Below, in pieces: positions 26,522-33,818 of a stretch of 43,185 bases of DNA; the first letter of the stretch is position 1, and every line of letters begins with the position of its first letter. Origin of the DNA: Chitinophaga pinensis. GTDB lineage: Bacteria; Bacteroidota; Bacteroidia; Bacteroidales; GCA-2748055. The stretch covers positions 1 through 43,185 of the forward strand of contig CAMAZH010000019.1 of the NCBI GenBank assembly GCA_945863035.1, in the 5' to 3' direction. The position numbers and the translations under genes were made by a program. The notes beneath the pieces are model-generated. The model did no database searches and had not been told where the DNA came from. It saw nothing but the letters and a program-made list of their open reading frames with translations.

Positions 26522-27853
26522 ATGATGACTCTTTCTTCTCCCGCTAATCCAACCAAGAATTACCTCTTGCCTATGATTATCATTTCCGTTCTGTTTTTCA
26601 TGTTCGGATTCGTCACCTGGCTTAACGGTATTCTTATTCCTTACCTTCAAATAGCCTGTGAGCTATCCGATTTCCAGGCGCTGTTTGTGGCTTTTGCTTA
26701 TTATATTGCCTATTCTGTAATGGCTCTGCCTTCTGCATGGGTGCTTAAGAAAACCGGACTCAAAAACGGAATGACTCTCGGACTGTTTATTATTGCAGTG
26801 GGCACTCTGATTTTTCTCCCGGCGGCATACTCCCGCACTTATTGGGTTTTCCTGATGGGGCTGTTTGTTATGGGCACCGGGCTTGCTATTCTCCAGACAG
26901 CCTCAAATCCATACATAACAATCATTGGTCCCCGTGAAAGCGCTGCACGCAGAATCAGCATTCTGGGAGTATGCAACAAACTGGCAGGAGCTGTTGCTCC
27001 GCTTATCCTTGCATACTACATATTAAACGATGGTGATGCGGTTGTGAAGAGTATGGAAGGGCTCGACACAGCTGCCCGTAGCATTGCTCTGGATTCTCTG
27101 GCATTGCGCGTGGTTAACCCTTACATTGTAATGACCATCGTTCTTATTCTTATGGGAGTTGGTGTTCGATTTTCCCCTTTGCCTGAAATCGAAAAGGAGC
27201 AGGATGAGAGTTTAAATAGAAGACTCGAAAAGGGCAAAACAAGCATTTTTGCATTCCCCCACCTTGTCCTGGGGGTGATTGCTATGTTTTTTTACGTGGG
27301 AGCAGAAGTTATTGCAGGGGATACAATCATCCGTTATGGCTTGTCTCTTGGAATCAAAATGGATTTGGCTAAAAGTTTTACCTCTTATACCATGGTGACC
27401 ATGGTCTTCGGCTATATTTTGGGGATATCGCTTATTCCCAGATTCATCGATCAACGTAAGGCACTTTTGATTTCAGCTATACTCGGACTTGTTTTTACCC
27501 TGGGAGCTGTTTCGACTTCCGGTTTTGCATCAATCATCTTTGTTGCTCTGTTCGGATTGTCAAATGCCATCGTATGGCCAGCCATTTGGCCGCTGGCACT
27601 CCATAATCTGGGTGGCTTTATCAATAAGGGATCCGCTCTTCTTATCATGGCAATATCCGGAGGTGCTCTTTTGCCTCTTTTATGGGGTCGGCTCTCAGAT
27701 GTTTACTCCTCCCAACAAGCCTATTGGATTATGATTCCATCTTACCTCATTATTCTTTTTTATTCTCTCAGGGGATATAAACTTACGAGCTGGAGATGGA
27801 AGGCAGAGTATTTCGATGACAAAAAAGAGTTTGTTTATCGCACGGAAGAATGA
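26522..27853 (+). CDS. MFS sugar transporter of the FucP/NagP type
   Basis: 443 residues with about 12 predicted membrane helices. The N-terminal half carries GFVTWLNGILIPYLQIACEL, the family segment in which FucP has its proton-coupled sugar site, followed by ASNPYI and the R-rich loop (PRESAARRISI). It is a proton symporter for glucose/galactose/fucose or N-acetylglucosamine-type sugars in the inner membrane. The next gene encodes a glucosamine-6-phosphate deaminase-like fusion, which favours an amino sugar, but the rhamnosidase upstream would also be consistent with a deoxy sugar. ATG 26522 or 26525 may be the start. Confidence 0.85.
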   Translation: MMTLSSPANPTKNYLLPMIIISVLFFMFGFVTWLNGILIPYLQIACELSDFQALFVAFAYYIAYSVMALPSAWVLKKTGLKNGMTLGLFIIAVGTLIFLPAAYSRTYWVFLMGLFVMGTGLAILQTASNPYITIIGPRESAARRISILGVCNKLAGAVAPLILAYYILNDGDAVVKSMEGLDTAARSIALDSLALRVVNPYIVMTIVLILMGVGVRFSPLPEIEKEQDESLNRRLEKGKTSIFAFPHLVLGVIAMFFYVGAEVIAGDTIIRYGLSLGIKMDLAKSFTSYTMVTMVFGYILGISLIPRFIDQRKALLISAILGLVFTLGAVSTSGFASIIFVALFGLSNAIVWPAIWPLALHNLGGFINKGSALLIMAISGGALLPLLWGRLSDVYSSQQAYWIMIPSYLIILFYSLRGYKLTSWRWKAEYFDDKKEFVYRTEE

Positions 27854-27980
27854 ACGGGTACACTGTTAATTCTTAGGGCAACTATTCTATTTGAATGCAT
27901 ATCGCGCTTTTGCAGGGCGTTAATCTAATTCCTGTGCTTTCTTTCACATTGTTTTTACTTGTTATTTAAACCAATCCCAC

Positions 27981-30314
27981 ATGAAAAATATTTTCAGTTC
28001 AAAAGTTGAGCAATCCTTCCTGATGCAATCCGGTATTCATGAAATGACAACGAAAATTCCGTATATCACGGTAAGCGATTTCCCTAAACTCGGATTCTTC
28101 ACTGCTCTTCGATTTCTTGAATGGGTGTCTGATAACCCGGAGGGCGTAATTAGCCTGCCTACTGGCAAAACCCCTGAATACTTCATTAAATACGTGCAAT
28201 CCCTGCTTTCGGGCTGGAATGAAAAGGCGGTAATTGATATTCGCGGGAAGTTTGGGCTTGGTGGCCTGAAACGCCCCGATTTAAGTGGTCTGCAGTTTGT
28301 GCAAATCGATGAGTTTTATCCTATCAGTCCGGCTCAGCATAACAGTTTTTATAATTATGTGAGAAATTTTTATATCAGGGGATTTGGACTTGACGAATCC
28401 AAAGCCTTACTAATCAATTCGGAGGAAATACCTTTGTCTCAAAATCTCCACTTTTTGGAAGTATTCCCCGATTACCTGATTGATTTGTCGCTCCGCTTCC
28501 GGGAAGCAAAATCACAAAAGGAAAAAATCCAACAAGACTCGATATTCCTGATCGATAACTGGTGTTCGGCTTACGAGAAGAAGATTCGCGAAAAGGGTGG
28601 TATTGGCTTTTTCCTCGGAGGGATTGGCCCCGACGGGCACATCGCCTTTAATACCCGCGGTTCAGATCTGTTTTCAACAACCCGACTTACCCGCACTAAT
28701 TTTGAGACACAAGCGGTAGCCGCCGGTGATCTCGGCGGTATTGAAGTGTCCCGTAGTCGCCTGGTTATAACCATTGGGCTTGAAACCATTACCTATAAAC
28801 CCGATGCTGTAGCATTAATTTTTGCGGCCGGGGAAGCAAAGGCCGAAATTGTGAAAAATTCACTTGAAAGCGAAATGAGCACGGTTTTTCCGGCAACGGT
28901 TCTGCAACGACTCAGAAACAGTCGCTTTTACCTTACTTCGGGAGCTGCCTCTGGATTAAACGATAGTATTTCGCGATACTATAAATCCGGAACATGGAAC
29001 CACGAAAAGACAGAGCGAGCTGTAATTGATCTTTGTCAGAGGCTCGATAAATACGGGCATCATCTCACTATCGATGACTTGAAAGCCGACCCTTACTGTT
29101 CCATGATTCCCGGCCTGAATGTGAATACGGTTTCATCAGTTATCGACTCAATCAAAGCAAAACTTGCAAGGGGCATGAAAAAGGATCAGGACGAAGTTGT
29201 TTATCACACGGGTCCTCACCACGATGATATTATGCTCGGAATCATGCCCTACACTAATCGTCAGGTGAGGTCGGCTTCAAATGAAATACATTTCTCCGTT
29301 CTTACTTCGGGTTTTACAGCCGTTACAAATAATTTCGTGATCGAAAATTTGAGAGAAACCCTAAAACTGATTCACGCCGGCAAGATTCAGATGATCCGGT
29401 ATCCCGATTTCTTTGATCTGGGATATGAGCTTAAATTCGATAAGGACGTCTATCATTTTCTCGACCAGGTGGCAGAGAGAAATGAAGCGGAGAAGACACG
29501 AGGTATATGCCACAGGTTAGTTAGAGCGGTGGTTGGAATTTACAAGGTGAAAGACAAGGCCAGCCTGATCTTACAGCTAGAGGGCATTATTTCTGAGTTG
29601 AATGGAAGTTACGACGGCGGCAAAAATTCCCCCGAGGTGCAAAAACTGAAAGGTATGCTAAGGGAGTTTGAAGAAGAGCTGGTATGGGCGCATTTTGGTG
29701 TGCCAGTGAAAAATGTACATCATTTGAGGCTTGGTTTTTATAAAGGAGACCTTTTTACCGAAAACCCTCAGAAAGAAAGAGATATAACTCCTGTTTTGAA
29801 TGAATTCAGAAAATATAAACCCACACTCATTAGCCTTGCGCTCGACCCCGAGGGCAGTGGCCCTGACACACATTACAAAGTGCTGCAGGCTATTGCAGGC
29901 GCTGTAAAAGAGTGGGGAAAGGAAACCGACCTCTCAATGCTTCGAATACTTGGCTATAGAAACGTTTGGTATAAATTCCACCCTGCAGACGTTGAAATGA
30001 TTGTCCCTGTTTCACTAAATGCTTTGGATATCCTTGAAACATCGTTCTCGGAAAGCTACAAAAGCCAGGTTAACGCTTCTTTTCCAAGTTATGAGTATGA
30101 TGGGAAATTCAGCGAACTTACCCGTAAAGTATGGGTGAAACAACTGAAACAGATACAACTGCTGCTGGGGAAGAACTTTTTCTACGAAAGTGACCATCCT
30201 CTTATTCGAGCTACCCATGGAATAGTTTATATTAAAGAGATGAACGCTGGGCAATTTGTTGAAATGGCAAGTAAACTTGAGAAACTTACCGAGGGATTAT
30301 CTCTTCTCGATTAG
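27981..30314 (+). CDS. Glucosamine-6-phosphate deaminase-like / LmbE-like fusion protein
   Basis: 777 residues. The N-terminal half (about 30-330) is NagB-like: SLPTGKTPEYF, QIDEFYP with the catalytic Asp, FLGGIGPDGHIAFNTRGS (about 210-228) with the catalytic His, and a long insertion around the lid. The C-terminal half (about 405-777) is an LmbE/PIG-L zinc deacetylase-like domain starting with PHHDD (412-416, the counterpart of the family PHPDD/AHPDD metal site). Similar NagB-LmbE fusions occur in Bacteroides. It may combine deacetylation and deamination of an amino-sugar phosphate, though which step is active is not shown. The context with a NagP/FucP-like permease points to cytoplasmic amino-sugar catabolism. 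Confidence 0.85.
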   Translation: MKNIFSSKVEQSFLMQSGIHEMTTKIPYITVSDFPKLGFFTALRFLEWVSDNPEGVISLPTGKTPEYFIKYVQSLLSGWNEKAVIDIRGKFGLGGLKRPDLSGLQFVQIDEFYPISPAQHNSFYNYVRNFYIRGFGLDESKALLINSEEIPLSQNLHFLEVFPDYLIDLSLRFREAKSQKEKIQQDSIFLIDNWCSAYEKKIREKGGIGFFLGGIGPDGHIAFNTRGSDLFSTTRLTRTNFETQAVAAGDLGGIEVSRSRLVITIGLETITYKPDAVALIFAAGEAKAEIVKNSLESEMSTVFPATVLQRLRNSRFYLTSGAASGLNDSISRYYKSGTWNHEKTERAVIDLCQRLDKYGHHLTIDDLKADPYCSMIPGLNVNTVSSVIDSIKAKLARGMKKDQDEVVYHTGPHHDDIMLGIMPYTNRQVRSASNEIHFSVLTSGFTAVTNNFVIENLRETLKLIHAGKIQMIRYPDFFDLGYELKFDKDVYHFLDQVAERNEAEKTRGICHRLVRAVVGIYKVKDKASLILQLEGIISELNGSYDGGKNSPEVQKLKGMLREFEEELVWAHFGVPVKNVHHLRLGFYKGDLFTENPQKERDITPVLNEFRKYKPTLISLALDPEGSGPDTHYKVLQAIAGAVKEWGKETDLSMLRILGYRNVWYKFHPADVEMIVPVSLNALDILETSFSESYKSQVNASFPSYEYDGKFSELTRKVWVKQLKQIQLLLGKNFFYESDHPLIRATHGIVYIKEMNAGQFVEMASKLEKLTEGLSLLD

Positions 30315-30480
30315 TTTTCTTATATAATAATTCAATAGTGCAATCGGGATAAAAGGCTTATTGACAGGTGATTGATGGGTGTGAGCCAAATTATCTTTCC
30401 CGTTTGTGAAACCAGATCGATACGAGCTTTCCGCAACCATTTCGTTTAACATAAAATGCTAACCGTATACTTAATTAATT

Positions 30481-30488
30481 TATATTTG
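30481..30488 (+). promoter_or_regulatory. Putative -7 promoter box for the ECF sigma gene
   Basis: TATATTTG matches the TAnnTTTG consensus. A transcript starting a few bases downstream would give a normal leader to the TTG start at 30524 but almost none to the GTG at 30500, which supports the TTG. No clear -33 element is seen. Confidence 0.4.
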
Positions 30489-30523
30489 CTCAGATAATTG
30501 TGTATTTTAAATCCGGAGGATAT

Positions 30524-31120
30524 TTGTCTGACATTGAAATAAATAGGCGCTTGCGGAGCGGAGATGCAACTGCTTTTGAGATTGTGTTTAAAAATTATTA
30601 TTCCCGGTTATTGGGTTTTGCAAAGGTTTTTGTTTCGGATAACATATTTGCAGAAGATTTGGTCCAAAATGTATTTGCCGCTTTGTGGCTAAAACGTGAA
30701 GAAATAGACGTGGAAAAGCCAATCTCCTCGTATCTGATGAAGATGACGAAAAATGTATGCCTCGATTATCTCAAACATCAGGTGGTGATTTCGAAATATG
30801 AAAATGAGATACGAAAAACTGATATTCAACAATTGTATTATTTCGATTTCCTTGATAATAAAATGAGTCCTGACCTTGAAGTCGAATTAACCAAATCAAT
30901 TCTCCAAACTGCTGAGTTATTGCCTGAAAAATGCAAGGCCGTTTTTTGTATGAGATGGATCGATGGTTTTAAAAACCGCGAAATCGCTGAAAAACTCAAC
31001 ATCTCTTCAACCATGGTTGAGAAGCATCTGGCAAAGGGGATGAGTATTTTTAAAAAGAGCTTCAAGAACGATTCTAGAATGCTTTTCTTTTTTCTTTCCT
31101 TGGTTATTCAAAACTCTTGA
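30524..31120 (+). CDS. ECF RNA polymerase sigma-70 factor
   Basis: 198 residues from TTG 30524; a GTG at 30500 would add 8 residues. TTG 30524 is preferred because GGAGG lies at 30515-30519 and the protein then begins SDIEINRRLRSGDATAF, the usual start of ECF factors. Region 2 covers about 10-80 (AEDLVQNVFAALW) and region 4 about 125-185 (LLPEKCKAVFCMRWIDGFKNREIAEKL, with the helix-turn-helix NISSTMVEKHLAKG). It is of the Bacteroidota class that is controlled by FecR-type anti-sigma factors, yet no FecR gene follows. The only FecR in the window is 23 kb upstream at 6419, at the other edge of the glycan locus, making a split sigma/anti-sigma pair plausible. Confidence 0.88.
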   Translation: MSDIEINRRLRSGDATAFEIVFKNYYSRLLGFAKVFVSDNIFAEDLVQNVFAALWLKREEIDVEKPISSYLMKMTKNVCLDYLKHQVVISKYENEIRKTDIQQLYYFDFLDNKMSPDLEVELTKSILQTAELLPEKCKAVFCMRWIDGFKNREIAEKLNISSTMVEKHLAKGMSIFKKSFKNDSRMLFFFLSLVIQNS

Positions 31121-31187
31121 GCAAAACCCGTATTCTGTTCTTGTAAGCCTCATTTCAATTAATGTGCTATCATATGTTTTATAATTA

Positions 31188-31205
31188 CTGTTATTACAAT
31201 AACAT
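31188..31205. promoter_or_regulatory. Rex-type operator 1 upstream of hydC
   Basis: Contains the palindrome TGTTATTACAATAACA (31189-31204; all seven pairs match around a central AC). In the 18-bp frame it reads CTGTT-N8-AACAT against the Rex consensus TTGTT-N8-AACAA, with correct spacing. Rex is encoded at the end of the same gene cluster. Confidence 0.6.
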
Positions 31206-31222
31206 TGTTCGCGAAATAACAA
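31205..31222. promoter_or_regulatory. Rex-type operator 2 upstream of hydC
   Basis: TTGTTCGCGAAATAACAA gives both Rex half-sites exactly (TTGTT and AACAA) separated by 8 bases. It abuts operator 1 (centres 17 bp apart) and lies just upstream of a TAnnTTTG box, where bound repressor would block RNA polymerase. Confidence 0.65.
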
Positions 31223-31231
31223 CAGAATTAT

Positions 31232-31239
31232 TATATTTG
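31232..31239 (+). promoter_or_regulatory. Putative -7 promoter box of the hyd operon
   Basis: TATATTTG fits TAnnTTTG. A TTG at 31205-31207, inside the Rex operators, could serve as -33, although the 24-base gap is a little longer than usual. The implied leader to hydC is about 150 bases; it contains no gene. Confidence 0.5.
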
Positions 31240-31399
31240 CCTGAAGCTCTTTAAATGAAGGCTTTAATCTTTGTTCAATGAACTGATTTTGGATCCTTTC
31301 TTCCTTGTCATTCGCGCTGTGCGGAGAGAACCTGAGTTTGCGCAATTATTGTGTGCGATGTTTGCATGGAAGAAAAGCTAATGTGTTAATCCCTCTGGA

Positions 31400-31864
31400 A
31401 TGGAAAAATTAGATAATCTATTAAAGAAATTCCCTGAATTAAGCAGGGATAACCTGATTCCGATTCTGCAAGCAACCCAGGACGAGTATGGTTATCTATC
31501 CGAAGAATCTATAAAGAGAATTTCACTTGCCCTTAAGCTGCCTGCCAGCAAAGTTTATGGCTTGTCGACCTTTTATAACCAGTTCCGGTTTTCACCTCCC
31601 GGGAAGTTCCACATAAGAGTTTGCCACGGAACGACCTGCCATATGAATAATGCGGGGCTTTTCCTTAAAGAAATTCAAAAAATTCTCGGGATCGGGGATG
31701 GGGAGACCAGTCGGGACGGCTTATTCAGTCTGGAGGTGCTTTCATGCATCGGTGCTTGTGGCCAGGCTCCGGTAATTTCAATAAACGGAAAATTCTACGA
31801 TCGCCTCACTAAGGAAAAACTAAAGTCAGTACTTCTCACCTACAGAAACATGGAGGCAGTCTGA
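31400..31864 (+). CDS. hydC: [FeFe]-hydrogenase NuoE-like subunit HydC
   Basis: 154 residues, a complete NuoE-type subunit: an N-terminal helical bundle (about 1-65, AlaThrGln-containing LQATQDEYGYL and GLSTFYNQF) and a thioredoxin-like [2Fe-2S] domain with ligands Cys75, Cys80, Cys116 and Cys120 (RVCHGTTC and SCIGAC). In the Thermotoga nomenclature HydC joins HydB and HydA to form a cytoplasmic trimer that couples NADH and reduced ferredoxin to H2. Its stop overlaps the hydB start by one base (TGATG), indicating coupling. It is the first gene of the operon and lies behind the two Rex-like sites. Confidence 0.9.
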   Translation: MEKLDNLLKKFPELSRDNLIPILQATQDEYGYLSEESIKRISLALKLPASKVYGLSTFYNQFRFSPPGKFHIRVCHGTTCHMNNAGLFLKEIQKILGIGDGETSRDGLFSLEVLSCIGACGQAPVISINGKFYDRLTKEKLKSVLLTYRNMEAV

Positions 31865-33813
31865 TGGAAGAGATTATTTTAAATAGCGAAACGGATGTGT
31901 TTCTGATGCAGGTTGTTCATCTCGACAAGGTTGAGTATACACATAGCATGGAAAGTCGTTTGGAATACCTCCGGCACGACAAGGTTGGCCGTCCACTGAT
32001 TTTGGTTTCAATGGGCACAGCCTCGCAGGTTGCCGGATCTGATGCTACTTACGCGAAGATTTGCCAATATTCGGAGGAAAGGAATCTTGATGCTGAAATA
32101 ATTCAATCGGGCAGTATCGGGATGAGTCAGGCCGAACCTGTAGTTAGTATCCAGATGCCCGGAAGAACCCGGCTGTTCTTTTCAAACATTACGGAAGACA
32201 GGGTTGGTTCTTTGCTGGATGATGTTTTTCATAACACGATTCCTGCTGAATTTTGCATTGGCCAACTCAGAAACGATAAGCACGAGGGATATAGGGATAC
32301 TTTGTTCCTGGATGAGACCGGCTTTATGAAATTGCAGAAACGCGTAGTCCTGAAAAACACAGGTATTGTTAACCCTGAATCTATTGAGGAGTACATTGCC
32401 CGCGGCGGCTTCAAAGCCTTTGTCAAAACCATTAAGCATTATTCATCGGAAGAGATTTGCGATATGGTGGAGAACAGCGGACTCCGCGGGCGCTCAGGAA
32501 GCGGTTATCCTACGGGTAAAAAGTGGAAGATTGCTTACCATACTTCTTCTGACCAGAAATACCTTATTTGCAATGCCGAGGAAAGCGACCCCGGTGCATT
32601 TATGGACAGGGCCATCATGGAAGGCGATCCTTTTCTGCTTTTAGAAGGGATGGCAATTGCAGCTTATGGAATCACCGCAACAAAAGGTATTATCTATATC
32701 AGAACGGAGTACTACCAATCCATTAAGCGACTCGAACATGCGATTTCAAGGGCCAGGGAGATAGGAATTCTGGGACACAACATCCTTGGAAGCGGGTTCA
32801 ATTTCGATATTATCCTCAGGAAAGGTCCGGGAGCTTTTGTTTGCGGAGAGGAGACTGCGCTTATCAATTCCTTGGAAGGCAAGAGAGGAATGCCACAGTC
32901 CAAACCTCCTTATCCGGCCACCTCCGGTTTACATCGTAAACCTACCATAATCAATAATGTCGAAACCCTATCCAACATACCGGCAATAGTCGGAAAAGGG
33001 CCTGACTGGTTCAATTCCATCGGGGTCGAAAACAATGCCGGCACAAAAGTTTTCGCTATTTCAGGGAACATCAGGTTTCCGGGTCTAATTGAGGTGCCTT
33101 TCGGGATGAGTCTCAGATCAATTGTTTTTGATATTGCCGGAGGACCGCCAGAGGGCAAGAAATTTAAAGGGATTCATATGGGAGGCCCAGCTGGAAGCGT
33201 TATTCCCGTCAGTCTCCTCGATACCCCACTGACTTTTGAAAGCATTAAGGAAATTGGCTCCGGAATAGGAAGTGGAGGCATCATCGCCATGGATGAAGAT
33301 ACCTGCATACTTGACATGGTGAAATACTTCATGGATTTCATGCAGAGACAAAGTTGCGGAAAGTGCATCCCTTGCAGAGAAGGTACCCGGAGGATGACTG
33401 AGATACTGGAAAGCATCACCCGAAAGCCGGTCAATGACAATGGGCATACTACCCTTGAGCGCTTTAAAGGAGTGATGCAATTGGAGAGTCTTGCAGCTGT
33501 GATGAAAGACACCTCCCTCTGCGGACTTGGACAGTCGGCCCCAAATCCAGTGCTCAGCACACTGCGCCATTTCCGCGAAGAGTATGAGGAGCATATTTTC
33601 GATCGGAAATGCAGGTCGAACCGATGCACCGAACTTCGAACCTATTTTATTGACGTAGAGTTGTGTACGGGTTGTTCCCTTTGCGCCAAAAAGTGCCCTT
33701 CCGACGCTATTTTTGGAACCCCGCGCCACCCATATTTTGTTGTGGAAGAAAAATGCATTGGATGCGGATTGTGTTACGAATCCTGCAAATTCAGCGCTAT
33801 TCATTATAAATAA
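31864..33813 (+). CDS. hydB: [FeFe]-hydrogenase NuoF-like subunit HydB, N-terminal cluster site lost
   Basis: 649 residues. Core NuoF domain with FMN/NADH-binding motifs (GLRGRSGSGYPTGKKW, then NAEESDPGAFMDR and EGDPFLLLEG), a [4Fe-4S] site (SCGKCIPCREGTRRM and later SLCGLGQSAP), and two C-terminal [4Fe-4S] ferredoxin motifs (CTGCSLCAKKC and CIGCGLCYESC). The thioredoxin-like N-terminal domain is present, but its four expected [2Fe-2S] ligands are serines: Ser49 and Ser54 (VSMGTAS) and Ser84 and Ser88 (SGSIGMS), in the normal C-x4-C and C-x3-C spacing. HydB is the NADH-oxidising part of the bifurcating trimer. Five bases separate it from hydA. Confidence 0.9.
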   Translation: MEEIILNSETDVFLMQVVHLDKVEYTHSMESRLEYLRHDKVGRPLILVSMGTASQVAGSDATYAKICQYSEERNLDAEIIQSGSIGMSQAEPVVSIQMPGRTRLFFSNITEDRVGSLLDDVFHNTIPAEFCIGQLRNDKHEGYRDTLFLDETGFMKLQKRVVLKNTGIVNPESIEEYIARGGFKAFVKTIKHYSSEEICDMVENSGLRGRSGSGYPTGKKWKIAYHTSSDQKYLICNAEESDPGAFMDRAIMEGDPFLLLEGMAIAAYGITATKGIIYIRTEYYQSIKRLEHAISRAREIGILGHNILGSGFNFDIILRKGPGAFVCGEETALINSLEGKRGMPQSKPPYPATSGLHRKPTIINNVETLSNIPAIVGKGPDWFNSIGVENNAGTKVFAISGNIRFPGLIEVPFGMSLRSIVFDIAGGPPEGKKFKGIHMGGPAGSVIPVSLLDTPLTFESIKEIGSGIGSGGIIAMDEDTCILDMVKYFMDFMQRQSCGKCIPCREGTRRMTEILESITRKPVNDNGHTTLERFKGVMQLESLAAVMKDTSLCGLGQSAPNPVLSTLRHFREEYEEHIFDRKCRSNRCTELRTYFIDVELCTGCSLCAKKCPSDAIFGTPRHPYFVVEEKCIGCGLCYESCKFSAIHYK

Positions 33814-33818
33814 GCAGT

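Noticed and set aside
30340..30412. Imperfect hairpin after the NagB-LmbE gene (GGCT/AGCC with CGGG/CCCG)
   Set aside because: Stems are four bases with mismatched spacing and no T run; too weak to call a terminator.
33118..33804. Long antisense open frame across hydB
   Set aside because: It lies wholly opposite conserved NuoF/ferredoxin codons, and its translation shows no domain pattern or signal; it is a shadow of codon bias.
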